Shown here in pieces: positions 10,790 through 23,271 of a stretch of 64,000 bases of DNA (position 1 is its first letter; each line of letters begins with the position of its first letter). Below the pieces are notes generated by a model. That model saw only the letters and a program-made list of their open reading frames with translations, made no database searches and had not been told where the DNA came from. The position numbers and the translations under genes were made by a program. Source of the stretch: Takakia lepidozioides (lineage: Eukaryota; Streptophyta; Takakiopsida; Takakiales; Takakiaceae); the NCBI GenBank assembly GCA_030704615.1, contig CM060734.1:51290042-51354041 (forward strand), written 5' to 3'.

Positions 10790-11530
10790 TATGTTCAGAC
10801 CAGTGTTGGACTGGTATATAGGTGAAGGACTGGTATAAAGTACTGGTATATGCACTGGTATTAGATACCAGACCAGTCTGGTATCTTTTGGGAGAATACT
10901 TGGTCATATACCAGACCAGGCTGGTATCAATTTTTTCATACCAGCCACAATACCAGTACTCCCCCGCAGTCTACCTCATTTACTCTGGTATGTGTACCAT
11001 ATTAATTTATGTGTATATTTGCCTATATATTTGTATTTATGTATATTTACTTCTAAAGCCATCTTGAATTTCAAGTTTATCAAATAGCAAATATCAAGTG
11101 AAAATAAATACAATACACATAAAGGATGATACCAGAGTTGATACCTCATACCAGCTGGTATTGTGGTCATGATACTCATACTCATACCAGTATTTGGACA
11201 TGAAAACTTTGTGATACGCCTGGTACCAGGACCAGACTGGTATGTAAAAAACTTGATACCAGTCCAACACTGGTTCAGACCAGTGTTGGACTGGTACGTC
11301 CTTTTCTTAATACCAGACTGGTACTGGTGTGAAGGGTCCCACCCCTTTTTTCATACCAGGCTGGAATAGGTATCTATACAGGTATGAGCAACTTGGGTAT
11401 GAATCTGGTGTGAGTAGTTGTACTTTGGGCTGCATATGAGTATGGTACTGGTATTGTCCTTTCTCTGTATTGATACTGGGGGATATGAGCACTGGTATGG
11501 TATTTCTACAGCTCACCATACATAGAAATA
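10790..11530. repeat. CTGGTAT/ATACCAG interspersed inverted repeats
   Basis: More than twenty copies of CTGGTAT or its complement ATACCAG occur in both orientations. GACCAGTGTTGGACTGGTA appears at about 10798 and 11278. The second copy is preceded by its own reverse complement, giving a near-perfect palindrome at about 11252-11297. A diluted version of the motif recurs at 21300-21480 and 22420-22565. No gene is supported. Confidence 0.75.
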
Positions 11531-11899
11531 AATGTCATTTAGCACACAGCTAATTGTAATATAAGCCGTGAAACACTAGGCAAAGATAACCCAAAGTAGC
11601 ATGAAACAGCAAATGAAGTCTGAATTGCAACATGGAGCCTTGAATTAACAAAATTGGAGTACAAGTTATAACTAGCTGCACTAACATATACTCATACGGG
11701 CCTACCTCCATTCGCCATGAACTCACCACAATACTGGTATCGGGACCATTCTATGCCTCCGTGTACCCAGACTGGTATGGTATGTGTGGGGGGAAATCCT
11801 AAAGACATACTCCCCCCAACAAGTGTATCACATGGGTTCTTATACCCGATTGGTATGTTCTTCAATATATATATTCATACATGTATTCCACACCTAAGT

Positions 11900-12570
11900 T
11901 CAACTAGGTATACTAGTCCGACACTGGTGAAGACACCATGGCGTTGCTGCTGAAGCCAATATCCGAAAAAGTATTTGGTCATCTTTTCCCCCTTGCATGG
12001 TTGACCAGTTCACTCCAGCCTGTAGCTTAAGTTTTTTCTCCTGAAGGTTGTGATGGATCTCGAGGTTTTTCCTAGCTTCCAAGTATGTGAGGTAAGTGTG
12101 CTCATCACGACGAGGAGATTCCAGCCTGAGCTGACAAACTTTCAAGCACTTGCGAGTGCCTTGACTTTATGCTTACTGATGGTTGCCAGGGTCTGGCTCA
12201 TTTTCTGACCGTGGATGTTGACGGCTTTAATCTTGGCCATGAACCGATCTGTTGGGTTCTGATTGACTGAACCTGATTGCTGCTAGGCCTGGATGAGACC
12301 CTACTTGAAGGATGGCAGTTTGAGGAGGATACTACTAAGCTTGTACAAGCCTCTGCCTCTACGTTGAATATCTAGGATGTTGATTGCCACTGATATTGGA
12401 GCATGATGAAATCCCAAAGGGATTGGCTGCTGTGGCAATCTTTTCGACCACTGAACTATGTTAAGTGAGATGTAGGCTCTGTCCAAACGTGCCATCTGCA
12501 GGTTGTTGAGGGCTCTGTTGTTGGTCCAGGTGGGGGTTGGTATCGTGTGAGCACAACCCGCGGTCATAGG
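11900..12570 (-). pseudogene. LINE-type retrotransposon remnant (endonuclease end to RT start)
   Basis: Minus-strand frames, broken by shifts, match the plant LINE pattern in order. First comes the C-terminal endonuclease signature TWTNNRALNNLQMARLDRAY (12541-12480) with a degraded S/H-D-H-x-P-I equivalent, FHHAPISVAI. After a gap, near 12090-11960, comes the spacer before reverse transcriptase, EARKNLEIHHNLQEKKLKL then a degraded G-D-x-N-T-K-F-F-like stretch. No intact frame exceeds 100 codons. It is a fossil fragment; the 3' part of reverse transcriptase is not found here. Confidence 0.65.
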
Positions 12571-13540
12571 GGTTAAATGTTTTCAAACCGCGGTCATAGG
12601 AATTACATGTTAACAGGCAAGGTGCATATGTGAGTACCTTCAAATTTATTTTCTCAATGCAAAAATAACTTTTCCAGGGCTTAAATTGCTGATACCCGGA
12701 CTGAAAACCACGATTTTTGTTTTTGCGCCCTTTTCTCAAGTCTATGCCGGAAAGGGCCTAGTATCCGGTTCGCATAATGTGAGGAAACCCCCCGCCTATA
12801 GGGTAACATGTTTATCGTGTATAGGTGTTACTTGTTTCTTAAATGATGTTGTGAGGGCCTATGTGAACAGTTAAAAATAATTTCGCAAAGTTTTTAGTTT
12901 CTCAATTTTAGTTTCGCTGAAGAATATGCGAAAAAAATCTAGGGAATATCCTGAATATTCGCTTATGCTCACGTTAGCATACTCACACGCTACCCAACCT
13001 TGTCGAGGTAAACGCAATCGTTGGCGCACGCTCCCGCCAACAGCAGGGCGTCGCAACACAACCCCCCCCCCCCCCCCCCTTTTTTTGCAGTACTGTCTCC
13101 CTGGAACAACTCCACATGATCCTAGAGAACATCAAAACCAAACACCAGCAAGAGCTTGCAGTAGCACAAACTACATGCCACCACAAGGTTACAATTGCTG
13201 ACTTCGAGGACGAGAAAAACGCTATTCTTCGTTAGTACAACAACTGAGGTCCATCAAGCTGACTGGGAACACAAATGGGAGAGACAGAGGGGTCGCAGCA
13301 GCGGCAGCCCCAGTGTCGGGCTGCCGCAGCTGCGACCCCACACACTGGGGCTACGACGCTGTGACGCCCTAGTGCATCCATGCGGTGCATCTATCCTCAT
13401 CAAGGGCTTTCCAACAGTACCAAGAGTGTAGGGGGAGGCCCCGTGGTCTGGGAAATCTTTACGTAGCAGAAACAACAAACAAAACAAACAAACCATACGA
13501 TAGTCTTGAGAAATACATATACATATATAGTGTTCTTTGT
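12571..13540. other. Intergenic, no gene recognised
   Basis: A short direct duplication, AACCGCGGTCATAGG-like, lies at about 12555 and 12582. A C-homopolymer followed by a T run sits at about 13062-13087, and TA-rich DNA follows. No coding sequence is supported. Confidence 0.5.
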
Positions 13541-13777
13541 TTTGTTGTGGTTTCAAATATTTTTGGTATTTTTATATCAACAAAAATAAGATTTCTAGAA
13601 GGTTGTTGATCTATGCGGACATCAAAGTCCTCCACTGACAACTTTACTGCGACTCTACTACAACCTAATTTCAAGTATCTCAGCTCAAAGGTTGCAACAG
13701 AATCCTTCAGACTTGCAACCAAACAACCACGTGCGACTTCCTCGTAATACTACTTCGTCTTATCATTGCATTTCATC

Positions 13778-14194
13778 ATGGCACTACATTCATCAGTTGT
13801 GCTCACCGCTCTCATTCTCATAGACTTGAGCATTCAAGGCGGTGTTGTGGCACTCGGCATCAATTGCCGCGACAGCTCCAATTACAATAATGCGGAGAAC
13901 CATGGAGCACTGCAATAGTTGGTGACTGTCATCAACGATATCAACCCCAATTGCTTTTACAACAATAAAAAAAAAATTACATGCGGCGCTTTCGAGGGAC
14001 AATTCATTTGTGTCTTCTGCAAAAGGTCCGACAGCACTCCCGACTTCTCGATCAAGACCTTGATTCAACAACTTACAGATCACGGTTGTAAGGTCTGTGG
14101 AAGTATTTCACTTTCTTATCCACAAGACAACAATGTTGCCGACGGGATGCTGACTTTCAACGCTGTCGCTTTTGGCTGCGGGCAATGCCAATAA
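13778..14194 (+). pseudogene. KP4-like killer protein homolog, copy 1, interrupted by a stop
   Basis: KP4 (SMK/killer toxin family) proteins are small secreted cysteine-rich proteins; the fungal founder blocks calcium uptake in sensitive fungi, and relatives occur in mosses. Here an N-terminal hydrophobic signal-like segment (about residues 1-24) is followed by the family's GINC start, then INDINPNCFYNN, SIKTLIQQLTDHGCKVCGS and DGMLTFNAV. About 138 codons fit the family size. An in-frame TAG at 13916-13918 (codon 47) separates the leader and first Cys from the rest; downstream the same frame stays open to 14194. The C-terminus (CGQCQ) differs from copy 2. Most likely a recent pseudogene; readthrough or an error in the sequence are alternatives. 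No intron that removes the stop is apparent. Confidence 0.8.
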
Positions 14195-14732
14195 TGTTGA
14201 CCTATGCTAAGCGGAAAGTAAATGTCCTAAAGCGAACACGGTGACAATGATATGAATATAGCAAAAGACTTTAGGAAAGTTGGTATCCGTGGTAGCGTAC
14301 CAAAGATGCCAGCTGCATGCCTTATTGAAGCAGAATACGAAGCAACGGCTTTTGTTTTCTATTTTGTTTTTTCTAGAAAACTTGCAGGAAATAGCCGTGT
14401 ATTCTGTTCATTTTATGTGGAGAAGTTTGGCGATTTCATCCTTGAAATAACAACATTTGCGACAAAACAATTTATTTACGTATTCTTTGTTTGGTTGTGG
14501 ATTCGATATTGTATTGTATTTTTAGATTAACAAATTTATATGTTTAGAAGTTTGTTGATCTATGTGGACATCAAAGTCCTCCACCGGCAACTTTACTACA
14601 ACTACTACAACCTGATCTCAAGTATATATATGTCTCTGCTCGAAGCTTACAGTAGAATACATTAGACTCGCAACCAAGCAAACACAAGCGACCTCCTTGT
14701 AATATTTCTTCGTCTTACCATTGCATTTCATC

Positions 14733-15179
14733 ATGGCACTACATTCATCACTTGTGCTCACCGTTCTCATTCTCATAGCCTTGAGCATTCAAAGCGGTGT
14801 TGCGGCAACCGGCATCAACTGTCAAGGCAGCAGTGATTGATGGATAAGGTTTCAACATGGACCAGTGGTACAAACGTTGGTGAACGCCATCAACGATCAT
14901 ATCGACCCCAATCGCTTTTACAACAATGAAGAACAGATTGCCTGCAGCATATTTAGACAATATGTTTGTGTCTTCTGCCAAGGTTCTGGTGGCGCTCCCG
15001 GCCACTCGATCAAGACCTTGATTCAAGAACTTGCAGATCACGGTTGCAAGACCTGTGGGAGTATTCCACTTTTCTATCCAGAGGACAACGATGTTGCCAA
15101 TGGTATGCTGACCATCAACGCGGTCCAAAATGCCTACACTTTTGATACTTATGATGGTGGCTACGTTGGCATATGCTAA
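14733..15179 (+). pseudogene. KP4-like killer protein homolog, copy 2, interrupted by a stop
   Basis: Second copy of the KP4-like secreted cysteine-rich family. The signal-like leader has near-identical coding to copy 1, followed by GINC, INDHIDPNRFYNN, SIKTLIQELADHGCKTCGS and NGMLTINAV, ending in a Tyr/Gly-rich tail and a terminal Cys. A single in-frame TGA at 14838-14840 (codon 36) follows GSSD, where the KP4 founder has a conserved cysteine nearby; the remaining frame is open to 15179. The disabling stop is at a different place from copy 1, so the two were hit independently. Cysteines and family motifs downstream are otherwise preserved, suggesting late inactivation. An antisense open frame over this region is a shadow. 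Confidence 0.8.
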
Positions 15180-15199
15180 TGAGCGGAAAACAAACACTA

Positions 15200-17200
15200 C
15201 AACACCCCATGGGATTTCCAACCAGCGAGGTTTCACTGTCATTTTCACTATTGACACATTTCACTATCATTTTCACTAGATTGTTAATAATTGCTGACAA
15301 GATACTCAACTCACTATATAATAGTTATGTTGGAAGTGATATTTATTATATTTCAATAGCTATTTGTAGTAAAACTACGTCAAAGAGGTTTCATATGACC
15401 AAGATATGGCCAAGCCTACAATATATAATTTAAATCTGACCTTATAAACTCTAAACAATAAATGTTAATTCCGCATTCATTAAATTTTTGGCTTAGAAGC
15501 ATATAATTGACTAATTAGTCAAATCTTTCACTATAGCTAGGGAACATGACTCACCTATACACGTGGCACAATATGAGTGGCTGAAAAATGCGTGGGACCA
15601 GCTACGTGGGATATATAGTCATGGATACTTTTTGATTCAATCTCTTCGTCTTTAGTTTAACGAAGTCCTACATGTGCGAGCTTGCGTGATTATGTGTAGG
15701 ATCTAAGTCCTAAAATGTGTAGTTTGTATATTGTGTGTGATCTTTGAAGGTGGTTGAACTAGCTTTTCTCATGCATAGAAGAGTCTGTTGTCACTCACCG
15801 TAACATTACTAGGGTTTTGTAGATTTTGAGAATTGGTGGATAGTGGTGCAACGGCTATGTTTGGTCGCGGCTTGATGAGAATACGGCAAGGCTGAAAAGG
15901 CAGCGTTTTGGAGTACAAGACAACTTGTCCATCTTGCAAATGTGGGCTCTTGATCTTGTATCATGGTTTGATATTTTTCTTGGTATTTACAAGATTCTTG
16001 GGAGGGTCAACTTGGTCTTAGGAGGCCGAGTTTCTATGGCAAATGGCTACTCAGCTGCACCAAAAATTGTGCGTTTGAAGAACAGTTTTGATGTCAAAGT
16101 TGACCTTCCCAAAGAAATTCTTTAAAGAATCAACTGAAGTAGCTCTTTCTGGTTCACACAGTTGAGCTCGAATTTGTCTTGCTTTGCATCCAGTGCAACC
16201 CTAAATAGACCAAACCTACAGCTGCTGTCAGGAAGAAGCATCAAGCTAGGGTTAAGCAAGTTCAAAGTGTGGACGTTGTGGAAAAGAAGCCAAGGGGCTA
16301 CATAGGCTTGGGCTTGAAGACAACAATGGCAAGCACTTGGAGAGCACTAAGAAGCTCAAGAGGTTTTGAAAGGGAGCATGTGAAGAAATCTTCCAATCAT
16401 GGTGGTGTGGAGCCAAGCTTAGGGCGCCATTGGAAGGGCTTGGAGATATATGGTGGGAAATCCTTGAAGAGAAATCATCATTCAATGTATGCATAGCTTC
16501 ACCCTAACTATGTAATGTGACAAGAGGGGGAGACAATATTTGGCTATTTTTAACTGTGTGGGGGAGTTTGGCCTAGAAAACATACAGTTCACAAAAACAA
16601 AAAGGCTGGCAGGAACACAATTCACATTACATTCCATCCAAGTTTTTTTTTTTTACAAAAAAAAAGTAGGCCAATTTGAGTCATTCTCTCAATGATTGCA
16701 CTTGCTTCCGCAGAACCATTGCTTCCGCAGAACCAAGTCTCTCACTGAAGTCTTCCACTAAGAGGACCCTTAGCCAATCACTCTTGCCATAGTTTTCAAT
16801 TTGCCACTCGTTAAGTTTCATCTCTCAGGTTTTCCCCCATTTTCTTCCCTAAGCTCTATGACCTATCTGCGGACGTTATAAAGCACCATTTCATTTCATT
16901 TCATTTCATTTCTCATACTTTTAATTTTTGGCTTTGATTTTATTTCCTCTCTCATGTTCTCTTCCATTTTGTCCCATAAACACTAGGAGCTTCCCGCGAC
17001 ATTATAGAGCACCAATTCATTGGATCATTTCATTTCTCATAGTTTTTATTTTGGGCTCTGACTTTTTAATCTCTCTCATATTTTTTTCCATTTTGTCCCA
17101 CGAGCACTATGCACTTTCCGGCGTCTGCGGTCGTTATATAACATCATTTCTTTCCAAATCTCATAGGGGGACATACTTTCAACTGTGTTTTTGCTATTTT
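15200..17200. other. Intergenic, no gene recognised
   Basis: AT-rich DNA. A five-unit CATTT microsatellite lies at about 16888-16912. Around 16525 a purine tract (AAGAGGGGGAGA) resembles a retrotransposon polypurine tract, but I could not find LTRs or pol motifs around it. Short frames at 15925-16125 and 16269-16496 show no recognisable domain. Confidence 0.45.
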
Positions 17201-18830
17201 TGGATGGGCAGCGTGCGTTCCTATTTTTGGCACATGTTCCTCTCGGTGATGATCCAAATGTCTTCTCCCTTCGTTCTTGCATTATTCTTTTCCCTTGCTC
17301 TGGATTGACATGCACTTGCCATTTTTATAGTTTGTTTTCTACGTATCTTAATACCAGGTTCCAAGGACGAGTCTTTGACTAAAATACTTTCCGTTTCAAT
17401 GACTCTTTCATAACATTTGTTTCTCCATTTTTATTTTATTTTCTACCCTACTAACACATACTAAGTTCGAGCGAGTGCGAGTCTGTGCATGAAAGCCAAA
17501 CCCTAAACCCTTACCCTTCCCTTTACAAATAGGAATGAACTATCCATACCATAACCATAACCATAACTATTATGGTTATTCAAATGTCTTCTCCCTTCAT
17601 TTTGGCGCTACTTTTTTCCTTTGTTTTCGATTGCCATGCACTTACATTTGCATAGTTTGTTTTCTAAGTATCTTAATACCAGGTTCCAAGGACGAGTCTT
17701 TAATTTAAATACTTGTCCGATACAATGACTAAACTTCCATAATATTTTGTTTCTCCATTTTTTTTTATTTTCAACCCTACTAACAACACTAAGTTCTAGC
17801 GAGTGCAAGTCTTCCACATTTGTTTGTCCATTTGTATCTTAAACCCAAACCCAAAACCCCTACCCTCAACCCTTACCCTAAAACCCTAAAACTTTACCCT
17901 TAAGCCATTACCCCTAAACCCTTACCCTTCCCTTTACAAATGGGAATGAACTATTCATACCATAACCATAACCATAACCATAACCATTATGGTTATCCAA
18001 ATGTCTTGGTTATCTAAATTTTTATTTTGTACCCTACTAACACACACTAAGTTCTAGCGAATGCGAGTCTTTCATGTTTGTTTGTCCATTTGTACCTTAA
18101 ACCCAAACCCTAAACCCTTTGCCCTAAACCCTCACCGGAAACCCTAAACCTTTACTCTTAAGCAATTACCCTAAACCCTTACCCTTCCCTTTACAAATGG
18201 GAATGAACTATCCATACCATAACCATAACCATTATGGTTATCCAAATGTCTTCTCCCTTCATTTTTGCGCTAGTTTTTGACATGCACTTACCTTGGCATA
18301 GTTTCATTTCTATGTATCTTAATACCAAGTTTCAAGGATGAGTCTTTAATTTAAATACTTGTCCGTCTCAATGACTCTTCCATAATATTTGTTTCTCCAT
18401 TTTTATTTTTATTTTTATTTTCTACCCTACTAACACACACTAAGTTCTAGCGAGTGCGAGTCTTCCATAATTGTTTGTCCATTTGTACCTTAAACCCAAA
18501 CCCAAAACCCCCCAAAACCCTTAACCTTACCTTTACCATTACTCCTAAACCCTTACCCTTCCCCTAACCCTAAGCCTTACCCTTACCCTAAGCCATTATC
18601 CTTACCATAAACCAAAAACCTTAATGTACTACCCTAGTTACACTCCAAACCTTATTATACTACCATGTTACCTCTTTTCAATGTTTCATGCTCTTTTGTT
18701 ATTTTCTTTTGTTGGATAAGGTACGATAGAAGGATTACAGGGATATCAAATTCCCCTTACATTTATTAATTCGAGCGAGTGTGAGTCTTCCATATTTGTT
18801 TGTCCCTTTGTACCATAAATCCAAACCCCG
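17200..18830 (+). repeat. Tandem repeat with telomere-like CCCTAAA cores
   Basis: Imperfect units of roughly 250-420 bp recur, with landmarks AATGTCTTCTCCCTTC at about 17258, 17582 and 18245 and a variant at 18000. Each unit contains TAATACCA(G/A)GTT(C/T)CAAGGA, a CTAAGTTC(T)AGCGA(G/A)TG segment, a run of CCCTAAACCCTTACCC (plant telomere repeat CCCTAAA with many variants) and a palindromic CCATAACCATTATGGTTAT. Telomere-like tracts are densest at 17500-17530, 17845-17930, 18095-18190 and 18495-18610. It is an interstitial, degenerate satellite; no gene. Confidence 0.8.
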
Positions 18831-19400
18831 TAAACCCAAACCTTGTTGTGCTAACCTGTTACCTCTTCCTAATGTTTCATGCTATTTTAATATTTTACTG
18901 CCCTTGTTACTCCCAAAACATCATTCCAATGGTGTTGTCTATGAATGTGCTTGACATGAAGATTCAATTAAAATTAGCAAGTTGTGTCGAGTATGGTAGA
19001 GTAGGAGTTTGCCTGATGTTCGATGCGACACATTTGTTTATCGCATAATGTAATATTATGACATCATTCGACTTCCCACTGGACGTTTCATGAATTGTTG
19101 AGTACTGCAACTCCACAAGCACTTCAATGTCAACTGGACCTCTTATATGACACATTTTGAAGCAAGTATGATATCACCTATAATTTCACAAAGTTCATTC
19201 ACACATTACACCATAATATTATTAATATTTGAATTAATTCAGTAATATATTAAGTTTGATCCGGATTTAAGCCAAAGTCCAGAATTAGTTCAAATAGGGT
19301 TTTATCGTTGGCCCTCCATTGGGGCTCCATTGTAGCGTAGACTGTAGTGAATGGTGCCACACAAATAACAAAAGATTCTTCTAACGACAGTATAATGCAT
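18831..19400. other. Intergenic, no gene recognised
   Basis: AT-rich sequence between the telomere-like satellite and the copia remnant. Frames on either strand are short and show no recognisable domain. Confidence 0.4.
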
Positions 19401-19549
19401 GTGTTGTGGCTTGCTTTTAAATTTGGCTATCTGGTTGTGTGCCGGCCATCTGCAACATCAACCTTCCACTAGCTTCGGAATATGGGAAACCAGTTTCAAT
19501 TATTTGCTCCTCATCGCTCCCACGCACGTCAAGGTGGCATTTGGATCCG

Positions 19550-20345
19550 CAAAGGTTGGTACTAGCGTTGCGTTCTCAAAGCCATATCGCTTCAAGATGC
19601 TTATGACGTACCTAGCTTGGTCAATCCAAAGAATCTGTAGATGCCTATCTCAGATTATGTATAGACCTACAATATAGACATGATCCGCATCGCTCACAAT
19701 GACCTTAAATTCGTTCCTAATGAACTCAATCATGTCCCACATCCGAACAGTGTTAAGGCTACGTACAAGGCCCGCGTCATCGACAAATATCGTGGTTATC
19801 ATAAGCGGTGCTTTCTTATTGGAATACACACAATGATGTGCAGTAGTGGGCTCTAGATCGTACCCAACAAGGAACTCGTTGAATCGCTTGTTCCAAACCC
19901 GACAAGCTTGTTTCAGCTTGTAAAGGCTTTTCTTGAGCTACAAATCTCTTCCTCCAGATTCCCATACAAAAAGACCATTTTTATGTCAAACTGGATGATG
20001 TGCATATGTTGCGCGGGAGAGAATGTATCTTCACAGTCAATCCCATACTGCTGCGAGTAGCCCTTTGCCACCAATCGTGCTTTGTACCTCGCAATTGAAC
20101 CATCTGACTTGGTTTTCACATTAAAGACCCACTTAGACTTGATTGCTTTCTACCAAGTGGCAGGTCAGCAAGCACCCAAGCATTATTGTTTAGGAGTGAT
20201 TTGTACTCATCCACCATGGCTTCCTTCCACTCTTTGCATTGCTGGCCACAAATTGCTTCTTCATAGTTTCTTGGTTCGTCAGGGATGTCCTTTGACACAA
20301 CAATCCTAGCAAATTTAGAGTTGACTCGGTTGCTCATATAGTAAT
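19550..20345 (-). pseudogene. Ty1/copia polymerase remnant (RVT_2)
   Basis: Minus-strand pieces appear in the order expected of a copia reverse transcriptase. Near 20337-20160: EPRNYEEAICGQQCKEWKEA and EYKSLLNNNAW. Near 20110-19950: ARLVAKGYSQQYGIDCEDTF and IIQFDIKMVFLYGNLEEEI, where wild-type copias have a D-V-K-(T/N)-A-F-L-(N/H)-G motif. Near 19760-19600: a palm/thumb-like stretch ending in a WIDQARYV-type segment. Pieces lie in different frames and at least one internal block is missing. No LTRs, integrase or RNase H were found. A dead fragment. Confidence 0.75.
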
Positions 20346-23250
20346 CGTTGAACTTTGTTGGAGCTCAATGTGTCCGTCTCAAAGAGTTGCAATCAAGTAA
20401 CTCACTGTGCTCCTCATGCTGAGGTGCCACAACTTCATACTCAGTAAAAGCAAAAGCGCATGATCCAGCAGCTTGGGCCACTGGATTCTCTTATGCTATA
20501 CGTGTCACAACATTATTGTGCCCATCAGTTGGCTCTACCTTTCCAACTCATAATGGAAAATTCCATTATGTTTTGATGGGTACCTACCAGAAGGTTATCC
20601 CGATAAAATTGCTCAATCCAAACATGTTGGTGTACCCTCCGGAAGATTGTTCTTATCATTTTTTAAAGTTTATAAGAAATCCAAACAAATATGTTTATTA
20701 CCTTCTGGAAGGATATTTATACCATTGAGTCATGTTTGATGGGTACCTATCATAATGTTGTTCCTATCAATTATAGTTGTATTTATTGGGAAAGGTATGA
20801 TCTTGATAAATAGGTATTAACTGGGAAGGTAAGTTAGGAGAAAACTACCTATGAGCGGTCGCTCCATGGGGAGGAGCCAATAAACACCTCAAACAAACAA
20901 CCCAGCAACCCTCAGCTAATGCAACGAAGAAAAAATAACTCTCTTATGTCACTGCATGCGTTCCAAAATGGATGTGACAATGAATGACAATCATCCAACA
21001 AAAACATTGGTCTTGTGACAAGGAGGAGAAACCACTTGCGTATACTCTGCCTAGGGGCAAGCCAACAAATTCACAAATGTATCAATTCTGATGCTACATT
21101 TTCATGTTAAAGAAATATTTAGATCATAGAATACAATTGAAAGAGAATCCAAATCAAACCAACCAAAAACTGCAAACGTTTACTTGGTTTGTCTATTGTT
21201 TATTTAATCTTGTTTATTTGATAGAGGTGGGAAGAGTCGTGCCACAACACATGTAATTTATAGTGTCAATTTATCCCCAACAATTATTGCCTTCCGTTGG
21301 GAAGGGTGGACACCAATGTTGGAATGGTAGATAGGGTATTGTCCCAAGTAACAAAATACCGACCTAGCTGGTAAGTATTTTTAAGATTAAGAACCGGACC
21401 TTCTTGTTACTATTGGCACTTCCAAAATCAATACCCTATCTAGGCTAGTATTGGCATTGAAGGGAACACCCCAACAATACCTGGATTAGGGGCAAAAGCA
21501 AGGACCATGTACAAGGTATACGTATTAAGTAAAACTATTAACCAATTTTGGGCGGATGGACATCGGTATGTGCAGCCCCAATCACCGCCACATCCTCTTC
21601 AATCTTTACCCCACCATGTCCTACCTTGGTGGGCTGCCTCTCTTGGGTGAAAGATTTTTTGTCTGTCCTGGGAATGCAATATGATCAACGAGAATTGAGG
21701 ACCTCGTTGCAAATATGAGCATTTTGAAGCTTGTAGATAAATTTCTAACCGGATTTTGCACATACCTATAAATATGCATATGTAATGCAAAAGGCCGACT
21801 CGCTTTAGCTACATTATTATTTTTTATTTCTTTTAAAAAAAATTCTTGGTGAAACAGGGATGGAGCCCTGAGAACTTTATTACTTGATTATTTGAAGGGC
21901 AAAAAATTAAAACCCTTGAAGTGCCCGCATGCTGCCATAAGGCTTAACTCACGGAGGACCGTGCTGGATAACTCTAGGACCATAACCTGAGAGTGGACTC
22001 TCGTATAAACGACATTATGAACCGACATGGGCTTGAAGCCTTATCGAAAACCTTGTAGACTTACATTGCTTCAAGAATCCATTAACAGTAACGAAAGTAG
22101 GTCTAGATCTACGACAGTGGAGAGAACGGAAAACAGGGAAGCCGAAGGCTGGAGAGGGTGCTTGGAGGTGGCCGGGAGGGAAGGAGAGAGCAGGGGCGAA
22201 TCTGATGAGGCAAGAAGAGGGAGAAGCTATTGCTAATTGGCTATCAGGATGAGAACTGCGAGTCTATCTGTGGAAATGGAGACGAGTTTATAATACATAA
22301 TTTATTTTTTCTTTGGAAACAAAGTATGAATATAATTTTTATTTAAAAAATAGAAATTTAAGGTAAAACATCTTTTATTTTTTAGTTCGTAGTTTAAATT
22401 ATATTTATCTGGGTTGGTAACCAGTTAGCATTATCATTGGAATACCAGTCGAGTTGACAACCATCCACAAATCGAGAAATGCTTTTATTGGAAACCGACG
22501 AATATTGGCCAACTTGGTATTAAAAAATAAAAAAAATTCAATATCAGGACCTGGCTGGTATTAAAAATAATAATACTCATCCGACAACGATGGCTTTTAC
22601 ATGTACGGATACATGAGAAGATACTAATTTAGCGAAGGCTCATCGAATCAGACTTCTTTAAGATCTTTCCCAATATTTCTGGTTGTCCTAGTTGTAGATC
22701 CCACAAATCAGTATAAAACAGATACTATATTTTTATTAGCACACAATACATGTGTGTGAATGAAACATAAGTTGCAAAGAAAAAGAAATAAAAAAAGTTG
22801 CATGAGTTATCCTACATGTATGCCTTCCAAAATATTCTTCAAGTATGTTAACTTTTCTGGAATTTGATATATTCTGCGACTATTTTAACTTAATATCTGG
22901 AAAAGAAAAAGATTTGAAGAAATACCCCCAGGAAGGTAACCCCTTTAGAGTGAATGAAAGATTCACATATACACCCTGTACACTTATTTTTGTTGGGTTT
23001 GCATGTTGTTGAGTTTTTTGGAACAATCTGAGAATAACATTTTATTTATTTTATAAAAAACATGGGTGCGGACATTGCGATGGCGATGAGGCATTAGGTT
23101 CTCTCAAATTAATGAGGGCTTGTGAAATGTCCAACCGTCACATGACACAAGAGAAAAGAGATGATAATTTGGGCTTGCGGAGAAGTATGTTGTGAACTCA
23201 GATCTCATGTAGCTTCGAAAGAAAATTTGGAGTAGAAAGCTGGGATATTA
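20346..23250. other. Intergenic, no complete gene
   Basis: Nearly 3 kb without a supported gene. Short repeats of CCTTCCGGAAGG-like words occur near 20590-20730. Diluted CTGGTAT/ATACCAG motifs recur at 21300-21480 and 22420-22565, relatives of the 10.8-11.5 kb block. AT-rich sequence from 22260 to 23200 leads up to the P450 gene and presumably contains its promoter; I could not fix a TATA box. Confidence 0.4.
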
Positions 23251-23271
23251 TCAGGAGAGTCACCCTTGGCG

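Larger units (their letters stand above)
13540..15200 (+). repeat. Tandem duplication of about 955 bp carrying two KP4-like genes
   Basis: The two start codons lie 955 bp apart (13778 and 14733). The sequence upstream of each, from roughly 240 bp before the ATG, aligns well: GACATCAAAGTCCTCCAC at about 13619 and 14568, CTTCGTCTTA(T/C)CATTGCATTTCATC immediately before both starts. The duplicated unit therefore includes promoter and 5' leader as well as the coding region. Indels and substitutions show the duplication is not recent. Confidence 0.8.

Noticed and set aside
13982-14020. Gnk2/DUF26-like C-x8-C-x2-C pattern in KP4 copy 1
   Set aside because: The spacing matches by chance in copy 1 only (copy 2 has C-x7-C-x2-C), while GINC, DHGCKxCGS and the whole layout fit KP4.
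14748-15257. A 169-codon minus-strand open frame
   Set aside because: It is antisense to the KP4-like copy 2, whose plus-strand frame has clear family motifs; the antisense frame has none.
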